Shown in pieces: positions 33,548 to 45,528 of a stretch of 64,000 nucleotides of DNA; position 1 is the stretch's first letter, and the number at the start of each line of letters is the position of its first letter. Both the position numbers and the translations under genes were made by a program. The notes under the pieces are model-generated. The model was not told the origin of the DNA. It saw only the letters and a program-made list of their open reading frames with translations, and searched no databases. This DNA is from Carallia brachiata (taxonomy: Eukaryota > Streptophyta > Magnoliopsida > Malpighiales > Rhizophoraceae). The stretch spans positions 11,397,350-11,461,349 of the forward strand of contig JADCRB010000013.1 in NCBI GenBank assembly GCA_021464245.1, read 5' to 3'.

Positions 33548-36480
33548 ATGGCAACAAGACATGGCTTGTGGACAATGGCTGTACAAGTCACATGCCACCT
33601 AATCTTCACATGTTCAAGGAGCTTGATGATTCCTTTAAATCCCAAGTCAGAGTTGGGAATGGAGAGCTTATTCAAGTTGAAGGAAAAGGGACTGCTGCAA
33701 TCAAAACTAAGACAGGTATCAAGCTCATAACTGATGTGCTTTATGTGCCTGCCATAAATCAAAATTTGCTCTCTGTAAGGCAGTTGTTTGAGAAGAACTA
33801 TTCCTTAAATTTCAAAAACAAAGCTTGTGTTATCTGTGACTCTGTTGGTGCTGAGCTCACAACAGTTCCTATGCGAAGAAAAAGTTTTGTTTTAGACTTG
33901 AATAGCATGAAATCTCATGCTTTATCTGCTCATGATGTTAACACCACTCTCTGGCATCAAAGGCTTGGACACTTTCACTTTTCTATCCTACAAAAACTTC
34001 AAAGAGAGGGTCTAGTCTATGATTTGCCAAATATTGCTGATAATGATGGTGTTTGTCAAATTTGTTAGCTTGGGAAGCAATCAAAGCTTCCTTTCTCTTT
34101 AAAACAATCATGGAGAGCTAAAGAAAGACTTTAGTTGGTGCATATTGACTTGTGTGGACCTATGAGTATTGAATCCCTGAATGGAGCAAATACTTTATCA
34201 GCTTCATTGATGACTTCAGCAGGTTTTGTTGGCTTTATTTCCTTAAATATAAAGCAAAAGTTGCTGGTGTGTTTCTGAAATTAAAGACCTGGATTGAGAA
34301 GCAATCAGGCTTGAGGATCAAAGCTGTAAGATCAGATAATCACTAAGTATGTATCAGACTCCTTCAAACAAATCTGTGCAGAAGTAGGTATACAGCAACA
34401 ATTGACTGCACCTTACTCACCCCAACAAAATGGGGTCAGTGAGAGGAAAAATAGACCCTTCTTGATATGTCCAGGTGTTGTTGTTTCAAAAATCCATGCC
34501 CAAAAGGTTTTGGGCTGAAGCTGTAGCCACTGCTTACTATCTGCTCAATAGATTGCCTACAAGGCATTGGTTAAAAAGACACCATTTGAAGCATGGCACC
34601 AGTTCAAGCCTTCAGCGAGTCATCTCAGGGTGTTTGGCAGCCTATGCTATACACTAGTTAGAAAAGAAGAGGGACAAGCTTGATCAAAAATCCTCAGTTG
34701 CAATTTTTATTGGTTACACAGATACACCACATAACTATAAGGTTTATGATGTTTTCACTGGCAAGTCCATGTCAGCAGAAATCTCAGAGTTAGTGCAGCA
34801 GAGCTGTGGAATTGGGACAAGTCAGAAGTTGAAAGCAAGCAACTAGAGGGCAAACACATTCATCAGCTTCAAAACCAGGATTCTGATCTTTCTAAGGATA
34901 AAAATGTTGATCACTCTCCAGTAAGAGGCATCAGAACACTCACTGACATTTATGAAAGGTCCAATGCAGCCCTATTTGAACCCTCAAGCTTTGAAGAAGC
35001 TGGTGGTGATCCTGGTTGGAATGCAGCAATGCAGGAGGAAATAAAAGCTATTGAGAGGAATGGCACTTGGTTCTGGTACCTAAACCCAAAGACAAGAAAC
35101 CTATTGGTATACAGTGGGTCTATAGAGCCAAACTCAATTCTGATGGCTCTCTAAACAAACTGAAAGCCAGACTAGTGGCTAAAGGGTACTCTCAGAAGCA
35201 AGGCATTGATAGAAACATTTTCCCCTGTGGCTAGATTGGAAACTATAAAGCTGTTGCTTGCTATAGCTGCTCAAAAATGCTGGTTTATACATAAATTAGA
35301 TGTCAAATCAGCTTTCTTAAATGGACTACTGTAGGAAGAGCTCTATATAGAACAGCCACCTGGGTTCATCAAAGAAGGTGAAGAAAACAAGGTGTACTTG
35401 TTAAAGAAGGTTCTCTATGGCCTTAAACAAGCACCTAGAGCCTAGTACAGCAGAATTCATGATTATTTGTAGAAACTTGGCTTCAATAGAGCCTAAGTGA
35501 AGCTATATTGTATGTGAAGGCCACTAATTCTCATTTTATATGTGTTTCCATCTATGTGTTGATCTAATAGTAATTGGGGACAATTTACATTTATTCAAAA
35601 GTTCAAAACGATATGAAAAATCAGTTTGAGATGACATATTTGGGAAAATTGCATTATTTCCTTGGTTTGGAAGTCCATCAATCTAAACAAGGAATTTTTA
35701 TCAATCAATCAAAGTATGCAAACCAAATTTGAAGAAATTCCAAATGCAATCTTGTAGAAGCTCAAAAACTCCTCTAACTCCTGGGTAAAAAATTTTAGAA
35801 GGAAGATGGTGCTGTGAAGACAGATGCAAGTAAATTTAGAAGTTTTATTGGATGCCTCTTATACCTCTAGCTACAAGACCAGATATAATGCATTCTGTCA
35901 GTTTATTATCAAGATACATGCATTCTCCCAGTGAAATTCACCTTAAAGTAGCTGAAAGGATCCTGAGATATATCCAAGGAACAACAGACCTTGGTATAAT
36001 GTTCAAAAGAAGCAAAAAGTTGGAGTTGGTAGGACTATGTGGACAGTGATTGGGCTGGATCACTTGATGACATGAGAAACACAACTGTTTTTTCTTTATA
36101 TTTGGCTCAGGTGTGTTTAATTGGAGCTCAAAAAGCAACCAATAGTGGCTCAGTCTACAGCAAAATTGAGTACATTGCAGCTGCTTCAGTAGTAAACCAA
36201 GCTATATGGATTAGAAAGATCCTAACTGATTTGAGCTTACAGTAGATGGAGCCAACTAAGATTTTTTGTGACAACCAAGCTGCTATTGCAATCTCTAAGA
36301 ATCCAATTCTACATGGCAGAACAAACATTTAAACATTAAGCTGCACTTTATTAGGGAGGCACAAGAAATGAAGAAGTAATTTTAGTTTATTGCTCATCCA
36401 AAGATCAGATTGCTGACATCTTTACAAAGAGTCTGCAAAGACCAAGGTTTGAAAGCTCATAGATGCTCTTGGAATGCAAA
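33548..36480 (+). pseudogene. copia pol: protease, integrase, RT, RNase H, broken
   Basis: The open part at 33568-34068 begins at the protease active site (DNGCTSHM) and contains the pre-integrase motif LWHQRLGHFHF and a Cys pair. Integrase traces follow at about 34135-34480 (HIDLCGPMS, a stop after RSDN, then QNGVSERKN). Reverse transcriptase lies at about 35000-35600 (LDVKSAFLNG, QPPGFI, LKKVLYGLKQAPRA), with the YVDD region at about 35550 shifted. RNase H lies at about 36039-36400 ([22 protein letters not shown]). At least six frameshifts or stops are visible, so it makes no functional polyprotein. Confidence 0.85.
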
Positions 36481-36490
36481 ATTTTGCACC

Positions 36491-36499
36491 AAGGAGGAG
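36491..36499 (+). other. copia polypurine tract
   Basis: AAGGAGGAG lies immediately before the 3' LTR. The same tract occurs at 28736-28744 and, inverted, at 51611-51619. Confidence 0.85.
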
Positions 36500-36937
36500 T
36501 GAAGGTCCCACAGATGCAGGGTTCCAGTGGTGCTTCCATTTTGCTGCTAAGGTGTTTGTTTTGTTCAGTTGCATTCCAGTATTCAAAAATCAGTTATGGC
36601 TGTTATGATTGTTGATTTGAAGATGCTGGAGCTTGCCTTGAAGCTGCTGATGTGATGATTTCAGTCTTAAGGATAATCATAACTTGCTTAGTCAAGTAGT
36701 GATGTCATTATGTGTTTAAATTTGAATTTGAATACAATGCAGAAGCTGTAACAGCTATTTGTACTATTTTTGTAAATTTTCAATGCTTCATATATAATGA
36801 AGCAAAAGTGAAATTAAAAAGGTAATCCATCTTCAGCTATATCTCTTCTTTCTCTTCTCGTTTTTTTGGTCTTCTTATAAAAGTTTATTAACTGAACAAC
36901 AAGGCAATTAAGAGAGCTAACTGCCGCTGAACCAACA
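36500..36937 (+). repeat. copia 3' LTR
   Basis: It begins TGAAGGTCCCACAGATGCAG and ends CTGAACCAACA. It is followed by the target duplication GCACC. Confidence 0.92.
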
Positions 36938-37706
36938 GCACCTAATTCCAAGTTGTGTTGTGCGCAGGGGAGCTTTTTGAGCTAGACGGAAGGAAGTCAG
37001 GACCAATATCTCATAGTCCATCGACACCAGGCAGCTTATTGCAGGTTTATATGGCCTTTTGCCATAGATTTCTTTCCGTGCTTGTTGGTCTTCAGGCTTG
37101 GCAAGACAAGTGTAAAATAGGAATGTTTTAGATTATACAAAAATTTGGAAAAATTAAAAAAAGGAATAGAAAAATCTGGACTCATAGTATCTGAAGAGAT
37201 CACTGGTTGTAATTATCTAATAGAATTTGAAAATTAGTCCCTAGGACTAACTGTGACTAAAGTGAGCTAAACCTGACTGAACTAAGCCCAGCCTTTGGTG
37301 TTGGCTTAAGAATTTTCTTGGCGTTCAGGTGGAGTTTGGGTCGGCAAGTCTAATCTGGGCCTAAGTAGAGTTGCTTTCCGCTGGACCCTCCCTCCCGTCC
37401 ACACCCTTGCCCCTGCCTTCTCCGTCTCTGATTTTGTTCGTGTTTGTGCTCGTAATGAACCCATGTGAACATTGGTTTGCTTGTCTTCAAGCTAGATAGG
37501 TTTTTGACCTGTGAAGGAGGGTCCTTCTTGTATCCTAACAATAGATTGGCCGCATCTCACCTTCGAACTTTATGTGCTGACATCCCATTGCATTACAGGA
37601 TGCTGCAAAGGTCATAAAGGGCATGATCCAGAAAAACCCCGAGTCCCTCAATTTTAACGTAATTGCTGTTTCTAAGAAAGCCGAGGATATGCTTCAAGGC
37701 CAGTGA

Positions 37707-38494
37707 TCAAGTGTCATCCAAGTCCCTGACAAGTTGTTGCAAGTTTTGCCATCCTGATGTAACAGCTGCATCACCACACTTCGCTGATGTTTTTTTTTTC
37801 TTTCTTTCAGTCAAGTAAATGGTTTTTTTAGTCATACTTGATCCAATCAGTTACATGACTATGGTTGGAAGTTTCTGTTTTTTTTTTCCACCTAAATAAA
37901 GGAATGTTGATTAGATTTACATACACGCAGCAAGGGGCTATTGCTTATAGCAAGGGATAACCTCCTTGAAAGGGCATTTTCAGTGGAGACAATATCGCAT
38001 AGAATTCTGAGAGACCCGAAACGATTGCCAGCCATTAATAAATCATCAATGATCAAACATGCCAAAACCACCGAAAGGCCCTCAGAAATATCCTCAGATC
38101 TCAAGGGCTATGATCCCTTGTAGTCTTGTACTGCTGAACTGTTGCCCGAATGCTTGAGGACTCACCCATCTTAGAAATTGTGAGGGGGTCCATAAGTAAA
38201 AATTTTAAGCACTACGTTCGAGAACAATGGTGTTGTATGGCAAGCAAGACACAAAGGATAATGATGTGGCCTTGTCCAATAACAATTTTAGGGATGGAAG
38301 GACATTGCAATTGTTGGTACACATAATATACGTCGAGACATACACACATATATTATAATAATATTTTTAACAAATCTTGCATAAAATAACACCTATTTAA
38401 ATGTATGTTTTAACTTGATACACCGCTCAGTTTGCACGGTCGGTGTACCTAACTGGACCCTCTCATATTTGTAGTTCTAAGACATTTTGTTTAA
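37707..38494. repeat. spacer between UCH3 relic and LECRK-B
   Basis: No gene is seen. It aligns with 50822-53077 apart from the LTR element inserted there at 51122. The part around 37980 (CAGTGGAGACAATATCG) is the empty site of that insertion. The last part is probably the shared kinase 3' region. Confidence 0.75.
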
Positions 38495-40932
38495 CTATAA
38501 ACCGCTAGCCAAACTACGAATAGCTTGAATTGCCCGCAGTCGAGCTAAAGGAAGAAGGAGAAGTAGGTGAGGGGACTTGAACAAGACCTTCCAACATCCC
38601 ATGACCATCTTCATCGTAGGCCTTTTTGAAGGATCCTCTTGAATGCACCAGAAAGCTATTTTCACCCAGCTTTGCAGTCTGCCCATATCACTCATGGCCA
38701 CCTCGTCGTTATCCACCAAAAGATCAGTTCTTCCTTCAACATAACAATCATAAGCCCAATCAGTTAGTATTGCTTTTTCTTCTTCTTCGTTCTCTAGTTG
38801 AACACTCTTTCTGCAGCAGATGATCTCCAATAATAGCACTCCAAAACTGTAAACGTCGACTTTGACAGTAACAGGCACGTTCTTAAACCATTCGGGGGCA
38901 ACATAGCCCCGTGTTCCTCTGATCATAGTACGAGTTCTCGTTTGATCAGAGACAACAGTTTTGCCAATCCAAAGTCAGATATCTTTGCGGTCAGATGATC
39001 ATCTAGAAGTATGTTTTGAGGCTTGATATCGCAATGGATTATAGGGATCTCGCAATCTTCGTGTAAATACATTAGTCCTCTTGCAATTCCTAAGGCAATC
39101 CTGACCCTCTGATGCCAATTAGGCCTTGGAAGCGTGAAGAGGAAGCTTGCCAAAGCGCCATTGCTCATGAACTCATATATCAGAAGCCTGTTAGACCCTT
39201 CAATACAGTAGCCAAGCAAACGGACGAGATTCTTATGATGTGTTTTTCCAATTGCACTCACCTCAGTTCTGAATTCCCTTTCGCTTTCTTGAGCCAAGTT
39301 GTCCAATTTCTTGACAGCAATGACATTCATTGAACCAGATTTGAGGACACCTTTATACACAACTCCGAAAGAACCCCTCCCTATTTCTTCCCGAAACAAT
39401 CCGTTGCTTCCTCGAGTTCCTTGTAAGCAAATGAACGCAAATTTGTCTCCAAATATTTGGATCTTGCATATCATTTTGCAATCTTCTCTTGTTCCTCTTC
39501 AACAGAATCAGTGGAGCAAGGACTAGCAAAAGCAGGTTCAGGAATGCAGAACAACCCAAAAAAGCTCCTAGCAGTAACACAACTGACTGGCTTTTACAGT
39601 TGGAGTTGGAACAACCTGAAGGAGGGGATTCTTTCCCCGGAAAACCTGAAGGAGGAACATCTTTCCTTACTTTGAACAGAACCTTTGAAATTCTGGGCTC
39701 AATTCTTCCATTGGAGAGTGGCAATCTTTTCTTCCAACATGTACCTGCACCCAAAACGGCAACAGCACAAGAGCAATCACTCAAGCAGGAATCCTCACAT
39801 TGAGTTTGATTATAGGAATCCAACCTTTCATAATCATTAAATGGCCAATTTACATCAGCAACCTCTGTGAATTTATACAATTCTTTGGGCACTCTCGATC
39901 CGTCATCTTGTCCACAGCCTTGTGGAAAAGTTGGTGTGCAACCCCCAAATGTGTTTTGTGGATCAGCAAAAACAAACCCTGGTGGGCAGTGACAACTAGG
40001 CCTGGAGTTCTCAAGGGAGCAATAGCTATTGTAGCCACAAGGACCACCGCCATAGTCCTTAAAAGCTTGCACACACATATTTTCAGGAACAAAACGCACA
40101 GTAAACCATGGCTGGTTGCCACTGGAATTCTTCATATGAGTATATTGAGTGAAAACTCCATCAAAGTCCAATGTTGCGCGATAATAGTAACCTGTTCTAG
40201 TAGACACATTTGGCCATCCAGGAAGTTGAACAATATCTCCATTCATTTTAACTACATAAATGTTTGCTGATTCATCAAAAACCAACTGATTGCCAGACTC
40301 AAAAGAATTTGCACTAGAAATATTACTGTTATAATAAGGATCATATTGCGATTTACTTGGCCATCCTATGGGATTGAGCTGGAGATTACCATCTCTGAAA
40401 TTGAGCTGAAACCTTCCCATTGAGTAATTGGTTTCTGTTAGTCTAGAAACCAACTTGTCACCTAAATTCAAGGTTTGGTTGGGCAAGATTGTGTCTGTAG
40501 GATTCCTGAAGCTCTCCCAAAGATGAGAAGAACCGTTACCTGCAAGCACAAAGTTCCCCGTGTCAAGCATGGCAGCCGAAGTTAGTGTGGTGCCTGGTTC
40601 TGCCTTCCATATTGCCATGCCTTTCGGATCGGTTAAAACAAGGCTGCTTGACGTGAGCTCAACTTTTGACCCTGCAGGCACCTCCGGGTTGATTGAATCG
40701 TCTCCAGTTGCATGCCAAATGATGGTCCTATCAGGAATCTTGTTGAACCAAATGGCTAGCAGGAAGAGGTTTGAGTTTGGGACTTGGCGAAAGCCGAACG
40801 CAAAGTCCTGAGATGGTGATAGCCAAGGAGAACTGTCACTAGTGGTAAGTGATGAGCTCAGAGTTATGTTGGCTATGGAGGAATTGGCCTGAAGGGAGAG
40901 GACGAAAGGAAAAGAAAAGCGAAAAAAGCCAT
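38495..40932 (-). pseudogene. G-type lectin receptor-like kinase pseudogene, LECRK-B
   Basis: The full-length relative of LECRK-A and LECRK-D is present from start codon (40930-40932) to stop, but single-base losses break it in at least five places. One lies in the signal peptide (about 40895-40925, giving a stop after about 19 codons). Others lie before the kinase (about 39450), in the glycine-loop approach (about 39400), after DFGLAKLL (about 38955) and near the C-terminus (about 38598). The open pieces are 39353-40681 (lectin to membrane helix), 38923-39474 and 38495-38926 (kinase lobes). The extracellular stem reads KDVPPSGFPGKESPPSGCSN, as in LECRK-D rather than A. Unlike A, C and D, its upstream flank carries a MITE. 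It is almost certainly non-functional. Confidence 0.9.
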
Positions 40933-41054
40933 TAATTGCTGTAACTAAGCTAAGTTGAAAACTCAGGCAAAGGGCAATAATTTGTAGTAAGTTTTCTGGG
41001 TCAATCTTATAAATAGTTCAGTTAAGCACTGAAATTTTATAAATAAGGGCTCCA

Positions 41055-41267
41055 TTATGGCTAAATAAATTTTTTTTATTGTGTCCACATGAATTTTTTT
41101 TGTATAATCAGAAGTATTTTTTGTGCAACTAAAAACAGAAAATGTATAACAAAAAAATAGTAATATTTTTTGTATCACTTTTTATCATTGTGGTTGCACA
41201 AAATACCTTCATAGTTGCACAAAAAAATTACATGCAGAGACAATTAAAAAAATTTGTTTGGGCATAA
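41055..41267. mobile_element. MITE with GTTGCACAAAA repeats, copy 2
   Basis: The ends form an inverted repeat of about 45 bp: ATGGCTAAATAAATTTTTTT then ATTGTGTCCACATG on the left, against ATGCCCAAACAAATTTTTTT then AATTGTCTCTGCATG from the right. Inside are GTTGCACAAAA repeats as in the 7580-7770 element. It sits in the 5' flank of LECRK-B. The same place is uninterrupted upstream of LECRK-C (about 55555) and LECRK-D (about 61905). Confidence 0.7.
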
Positions 41268-43540
41268 ATATTTTCCCTATTAGTCTGCTAACTACTGAAC
41301 CTTCCAGCTAGGACTTCAAAACACAAGAGTTTCCATGCCACGGTGTTTTTCTTTTGAACTTTGCCAAACTTCTACAGGTTTCCAGTTTATATTTTTCTGG
41401 AAAAAGTTGCATGGTGGGATAAAATGTTGCTGGAAGATCTTTTAAAAATATAATTAGTTAGATTTATTATATAAATAGTTAAATTTATTAAGTAATAAAA
41501 AAATAATATATTTTTTTCATTTAATTATACTTATAATTAAAATAATTATATAATAAATTCAAAGAATTACATTCTAAAAATTTTTTGGGCCAAATTGTTC
41601 AGTCATGTACAAGGACCCTTTTTTTTTTTTCACGCTATATGAACACGTAATAAATAGAGCCTTTGACTAGTTTCTGCCATTCAACTTTCCTCAGTTTCTT
41701 TTGTTCTCTTTCGTTTTATGGTCATTTTGGGACCTCATCGTTTGATAAGCGACAAAGTTTTTAAAAATCAAAATAATTTGGAGGTTACAAAATTTTTTAA
41801 CTGCCATTCATCTTTCTAAAAAACAAGTTAAGTGTAACAGAAAAATTACTCTAATATAACTTTATAGCCATCAGTTTTAATGATAAATATAAAATTTTAA
41901 TGCACTAAAACGTGTTTATGATATCTTTATATTTTTATAATATTTTCAATGTCACGACTCTATATTTTGTTGGCTGCTTGATGGCTAACTAAATATTACT
42001 ATTGAGGGAGAAAAGGCCATTTGAATAATTGTTGACGCGTTGATGTCAGCTGCTTGATTTTCAACGGCGTTTGGTTCCAGCCATCCTCATAATATTTGTT
42101 TTTTTGGCGCAGGACCTCGGAATACTTGGCAATGCAGTCTTTCTTGAATTTTCATGACTTCATTCTCTGTCCTGAAATCTTTGATTGGAAGGGGCTGCCT
42201 ACCTGATTGGACAGGTTTTATTTTTCTCTCCTCTGAATCAAGAGGAGAAAAAAACATAAAGGGGGAGGGGACTGAGGCCTCCTCTATGAGAGGGAGCGAG
42301 CTTCTAGCTTCCTTGGAGTCCTAGTTGAAATGTTCACATTCTCGACCATTAGAAAGTCTTTTTATAGTAGGTTAGCAAGTATTAATAGACTAACTCAGGA
42401 CCTTCGTCCTTTTTTTTTTTTTTTGGTTTGGATCTATATAAGAGATGACAGGACATCATATAAAAGAGAAAAATTAAAGTTCAAACCTTTGTCTATTTAA
42501 TTAGAAAATATTACTTCTAATTATCTCAGTTATTTTTAAATTCAGCCTTTCATTAATGTGCACTCAAGACTTTCAAGGCCCACAATCCAAGCCCAATGGA
42601 CTCTAGCCTTCCATAACCCTATCTGGCTCATAATCAACTACCCTAAGCCATTCGATAAAGCCCCATCGCTATAATCCGATTTTAGCTCGAAACTCAACTT
42701 CTTAATTGTTCAGTCCATCAAAGCCTCCTCCAAACACCGCCAAAACACCTTCTAGATCCTTGACTCTCTCCAGCCTTTATTGGTCTTTAGTCAGTGCTAA
42801 AATTTGAAACCTAATAATTGAGAATAAGAAATTAGCTACTTTACTAATGGATTACACGCCTAATTACTCTCTAGCGCTTCTCTTAAATTTCTTTTTTTTT
42901 TTTTTTGAGTAAAGCTTCTTTTAAATATTGAAGTTAGCAAGTTTTAATTAGGTGATATATAAGTCTAAGTAACAACTATCATTTTACGTACGTCGAATAT
43001 TAAGATATTCAAAAGAAAATTTCTAGTCCTCAAAAGATATCTCAGTAGACAGTGGTCAAGTACTTCAACTTTTATTTAGTGATAAGAGTGTGAAATTTAT
43101 GAAAAAAAATTATTTTTTTTATTCTATTCATTTTTTTTTATCTTGAGTAGGCAAAACACTTAAACAATTACAAAAAAATCTTACAAATAAGAATTATTCT
43201 TATTTTTATTGTAAATCTCACAGCTCGGGTCTCTTAAGAAAAAAAATTCCAATAAGAAAAAAGAGGAAAATATATTTATTTTCACTTATTTTTTTCCTAT
43301 ATTATTAATGTGATAATGAATTTTTAGTAATTTAATTTTTTTAAATTTAAATTTATATAGATTTAGTGTTACCTAAATTTCAAGCCATTAAACGTGAATT
43401 TTTTTTTGTTTTTTGAGATAAACATTAAACGCGAAATTTCACAGAGAAACTTCCGTAAAATTTATTGTTATTCTTTTTTCCCATATTATGAACCAATACC
43501 CAACATGTCCTCCACCTAGTATACAAACTCTACTCGAATT
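41268..43540. other. intergenic stretch between LECRK-B and CSN7
   Basis: No gene is seen. 41290-41400 is the distal kinase 5' flank. A diverged conserved GGCCCA block lies at about 42560-42790 (GGCCCACAATCCAAGCCCA). The rest is AT-rich and shows only weak resemblance to other units, so this unit is probably the oldest or most diverged. The end (43500-43690) is the CSN7 leader. Confidence 0.6.
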
Positions 43541-43690
43541 GTCATCCACCCATACCTATAAATATGTGCCGAACCCCAAACTGCCAACCCCACCAATTCG
43601 CAGCCTTAATTCTGAGAGACTTACAAAACCCTCTTCAGTTTTCAGTTGTGTTTATATCTTCGCAAAACTCTCTCAGTTTCAGTGGACACA

Positions 43691-45528
43691 ATGGAGCAAC
43701 AACAAGCCAAAGTGATACAAGAGTTGGTGACTCAAGCTTCCAATCTCGATGGCCCCTCCCTCGCCACCCTCATCGTCCAAGCCACCTCTCACCCTTTTCT
43801 CTCCTCTTTCTCTGATTTTTAAGCCCTCCCCTCTCTCCTCGAAGTCAGTCTCCTCCAAAAATTTTCTATCTTTTTGTATTTTCATGCAAAAATTTTATTT
43901 TTTTTTTTTTGGCCATGGGAAATAACAAAGATTGTGACTTTTTTTGGTTTTAACAGACTTTTGTTTCTGCACCAAGCAAGTAAACATGTATTTTTGTTTT
44001 CTTTTTTGTTTGTCGAACAAACCAGAGGTGCCATTGTTCCTAATTCTTTTTGGAGGGTTTTGCGAATTTTTGTTTGTGTTAATTCTCAGGAGATTGAATT
44101 GAATTGAATTGAATGCAGCTCGAAGGAACTGAGAATTCAGTATTTATTCAACTCCTTCGTCTTTTTGCTCATGGAACATGGCGCGAATATAAAAGTAAGA
44201 ACTTTGGCCTAATTGGTTACTTCTATTCAACAAAATTTGGATTATATGTAAAAGCCGGTCTTCAACTATACTGCCATCTTTAATTGGTTTCTCAGTTTAG
44301 TTGTTCATAGAATGGTCAGACATGAAACAACCTCTTTTTTACATTTGTAGACATCGAGAACATGAGAGTTTCGTGTATTGAGACACATTTTTCCTTTTTT
44401 TTGGGGCTTGTTGGTGTGTCTCTATTTGTTTGACAATTGTTTGATCCACAAGGTAACATGGGGGTTCTGCCAAATCTGAATCCCGCTCAACTTCTCAAAT
44501 TAAAACAGCTTACCGTGCTAACTCTTGCTGCGACAAGCAAGGTAGTGTGTCATTTAAATTGTGTTTACTATTGCTTCTTTTGGTGGATTGGAATTTATAT
44601 CTCTTTGATTTGTTAATATCTAAGCAGCATGATCTCATCTTACTCTGTTTATTTTGGATCATGGAATTTGTGTTTGTCCCACAAGATGTAGGTCTCATTC
44701 TTTTATTAGTCTTTGTGGAATTTTAATATAATATATGTCATGTGATTGTAAATTTATGGTCATTGTAGTGATCGTTTATTCTTGTTTGAACTCTCTGTTT
44801 GGTTCTTTCCTATGATGTACTTATGAAGGAACTTGAGGTCTCTAATACCCGTGACCTTGAAGACTTCCTTATGGACGAGTGCATTTATGTGGTAAGTCCC
44901 CTTGTTTTTAACCCATCTTCATTAGTCATTTATTTAAATTTCACTCCATATTTATTATTTTCTTGTTTCTGCATAGGGCATAATCAAAGGAAAATTGAAT
45001 CAATTACATATACGTTTTGAGGTTGGATCATTCACCTTGCAAAATGCAAATCATTCTATTTTTCACTCCTCAATGCTTAATGCCATGAGGTTTATTCTAT
45101 TTAATTTGTATTTTGTAGGTGCAATTTGCAGCCAGCAGAGATCTAATGCGTGGAGAGCTTGGGAATTTGATACAGAAAACAGAGAATTGGTATGCTTTTG
45201 TGTTCATTCTATTTACCTCTTTTGTTTGTAAGCTTGCTTCATAGTTTACTCTTTTAGTTTACTTGTGTGAATTCATCAGCATACTTAAGTCACTTGAGGA
45301 CCATGTGGATTTAAGACACCTTTTTTGGTTGTAAGTTTGTCTTGTGTTTTAGTGCTTCTCTTGCAATCCTTTAGATTTATGTCACTAAACTTTTACAAAA
45401 GTCAGGTTGGCTACTTTTTGATCTAAGAGAAGATTGTGTGGGCAAGTGCAATGTCCCATTCCCAAAGGGATCATGAGATGGTAGTCAAACAAAGGATTGA
45501 AGAAGTAAAAAAGTCTCTCCAACATACG
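43691..45528 (+). pseudogene. COP9 signalosome subunit 7-like, near-complete pseudogene
   Basis: Seven exons match CSN7 (PCI-domain subunit of the COP9 signalosome, which removes NEDD8 from cullins in the nucleus). They are 43691-43843 (VIQELVTQASNLDGPSLATL), 44119-44194 (LLRLFAHGTWREYK), 44453-44541 (LLKLKQLTVLTLAATSK), 44802-44891 (MKELEVSNTRDLEDFLMDEC), 44977-45021 (GIIKGKLNQLHIRFE), 45119-45189 (VQFAASRDLMRGELGN) and 45406-45528 (EKIVWASAMS, VEEVKKSL-like). Phases join correctly. Defects are an in-frame TAA at 43820-43822 (codon 44, where a paralogue has TTA), TG instead of AG before exon 4, and a small deletion plus stop at the start of exon 7. The C-terminal basic tail exon was not recognised. 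It is probably dead, though single-base errors could explain one defect. Confidence 0.82.

Larger units (their letters stand above)
32007..36937 (+). mobile_element. Ty1/copia LTR retrotransposon, degenerate
   Basis: The element is structurally complete, about 4.9 kb, with LTRs of 440 and 438 bp that start TGAAGGTCCCA and end CCAACA. It is flanked by GCACC (32002-32006 and 36938-36942). A primer site complementary to initiator Met-tRNA and a polypurine tract are present. Domain order is gag, protease, integrase, reverse transcriptase, RNase H, which is the copia order. Many stops and frameshifts make it non-autonomous. The LTRs differ by a few substitutions and short indels. It lies in an intron of the UCH3 relic; the empty equivalent is at 50045-50075. 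Confidence 0.93.
31865..37706 (+). pseudogene. UCH3-like 3' end, interrupted by copia element
   Basis: Three exon-like pieces of a ubiquitin carboxyl-terminal hydrolase (peptidase C12, UCH3/UCHL3 type) are seen. The first is 31865 to about 31900, ASNNVDTHF after a good acceptor, then apparently one base short. The second is 36968-37044, GELFELDGRKSGPIS, containing the catalytic-domain Asp-Gly region, with intact splice sites. The third is 37599-37706, [20 protein letters not shown] to the stop. Such enzymes remove small adducts from the ubiquitin C-terminus; the catalytic Cys and His exons are absent here. The intron between pieces one and two carries the 4.9-kb copia insertion. The upstream exons are not in the window, so the copy is partial regardless of expression. 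Confidence 0.75.

Noticed and set aside
33517..33762. Minus-strand frame across the copia protease region
   Set aside because: Shadow of the sense pol frame.
37350..37541. Similar minus-strand frames at 37350-37541 and 50465-50698
   Set aside because: They lie in the UCH3 intron of both copies and are similar only because the DNA is duplicated; frame extents differ.
40560..40811. Antisense open frame of about 83 codons conserved opposite the lectin domain in LECRK-A, -B, -C and -D (also 15455, 55068, 61414)
   Set aside because: Its conservation follows from recent duplication and the codon constraint of the sense gene; no start context or independent evidence.
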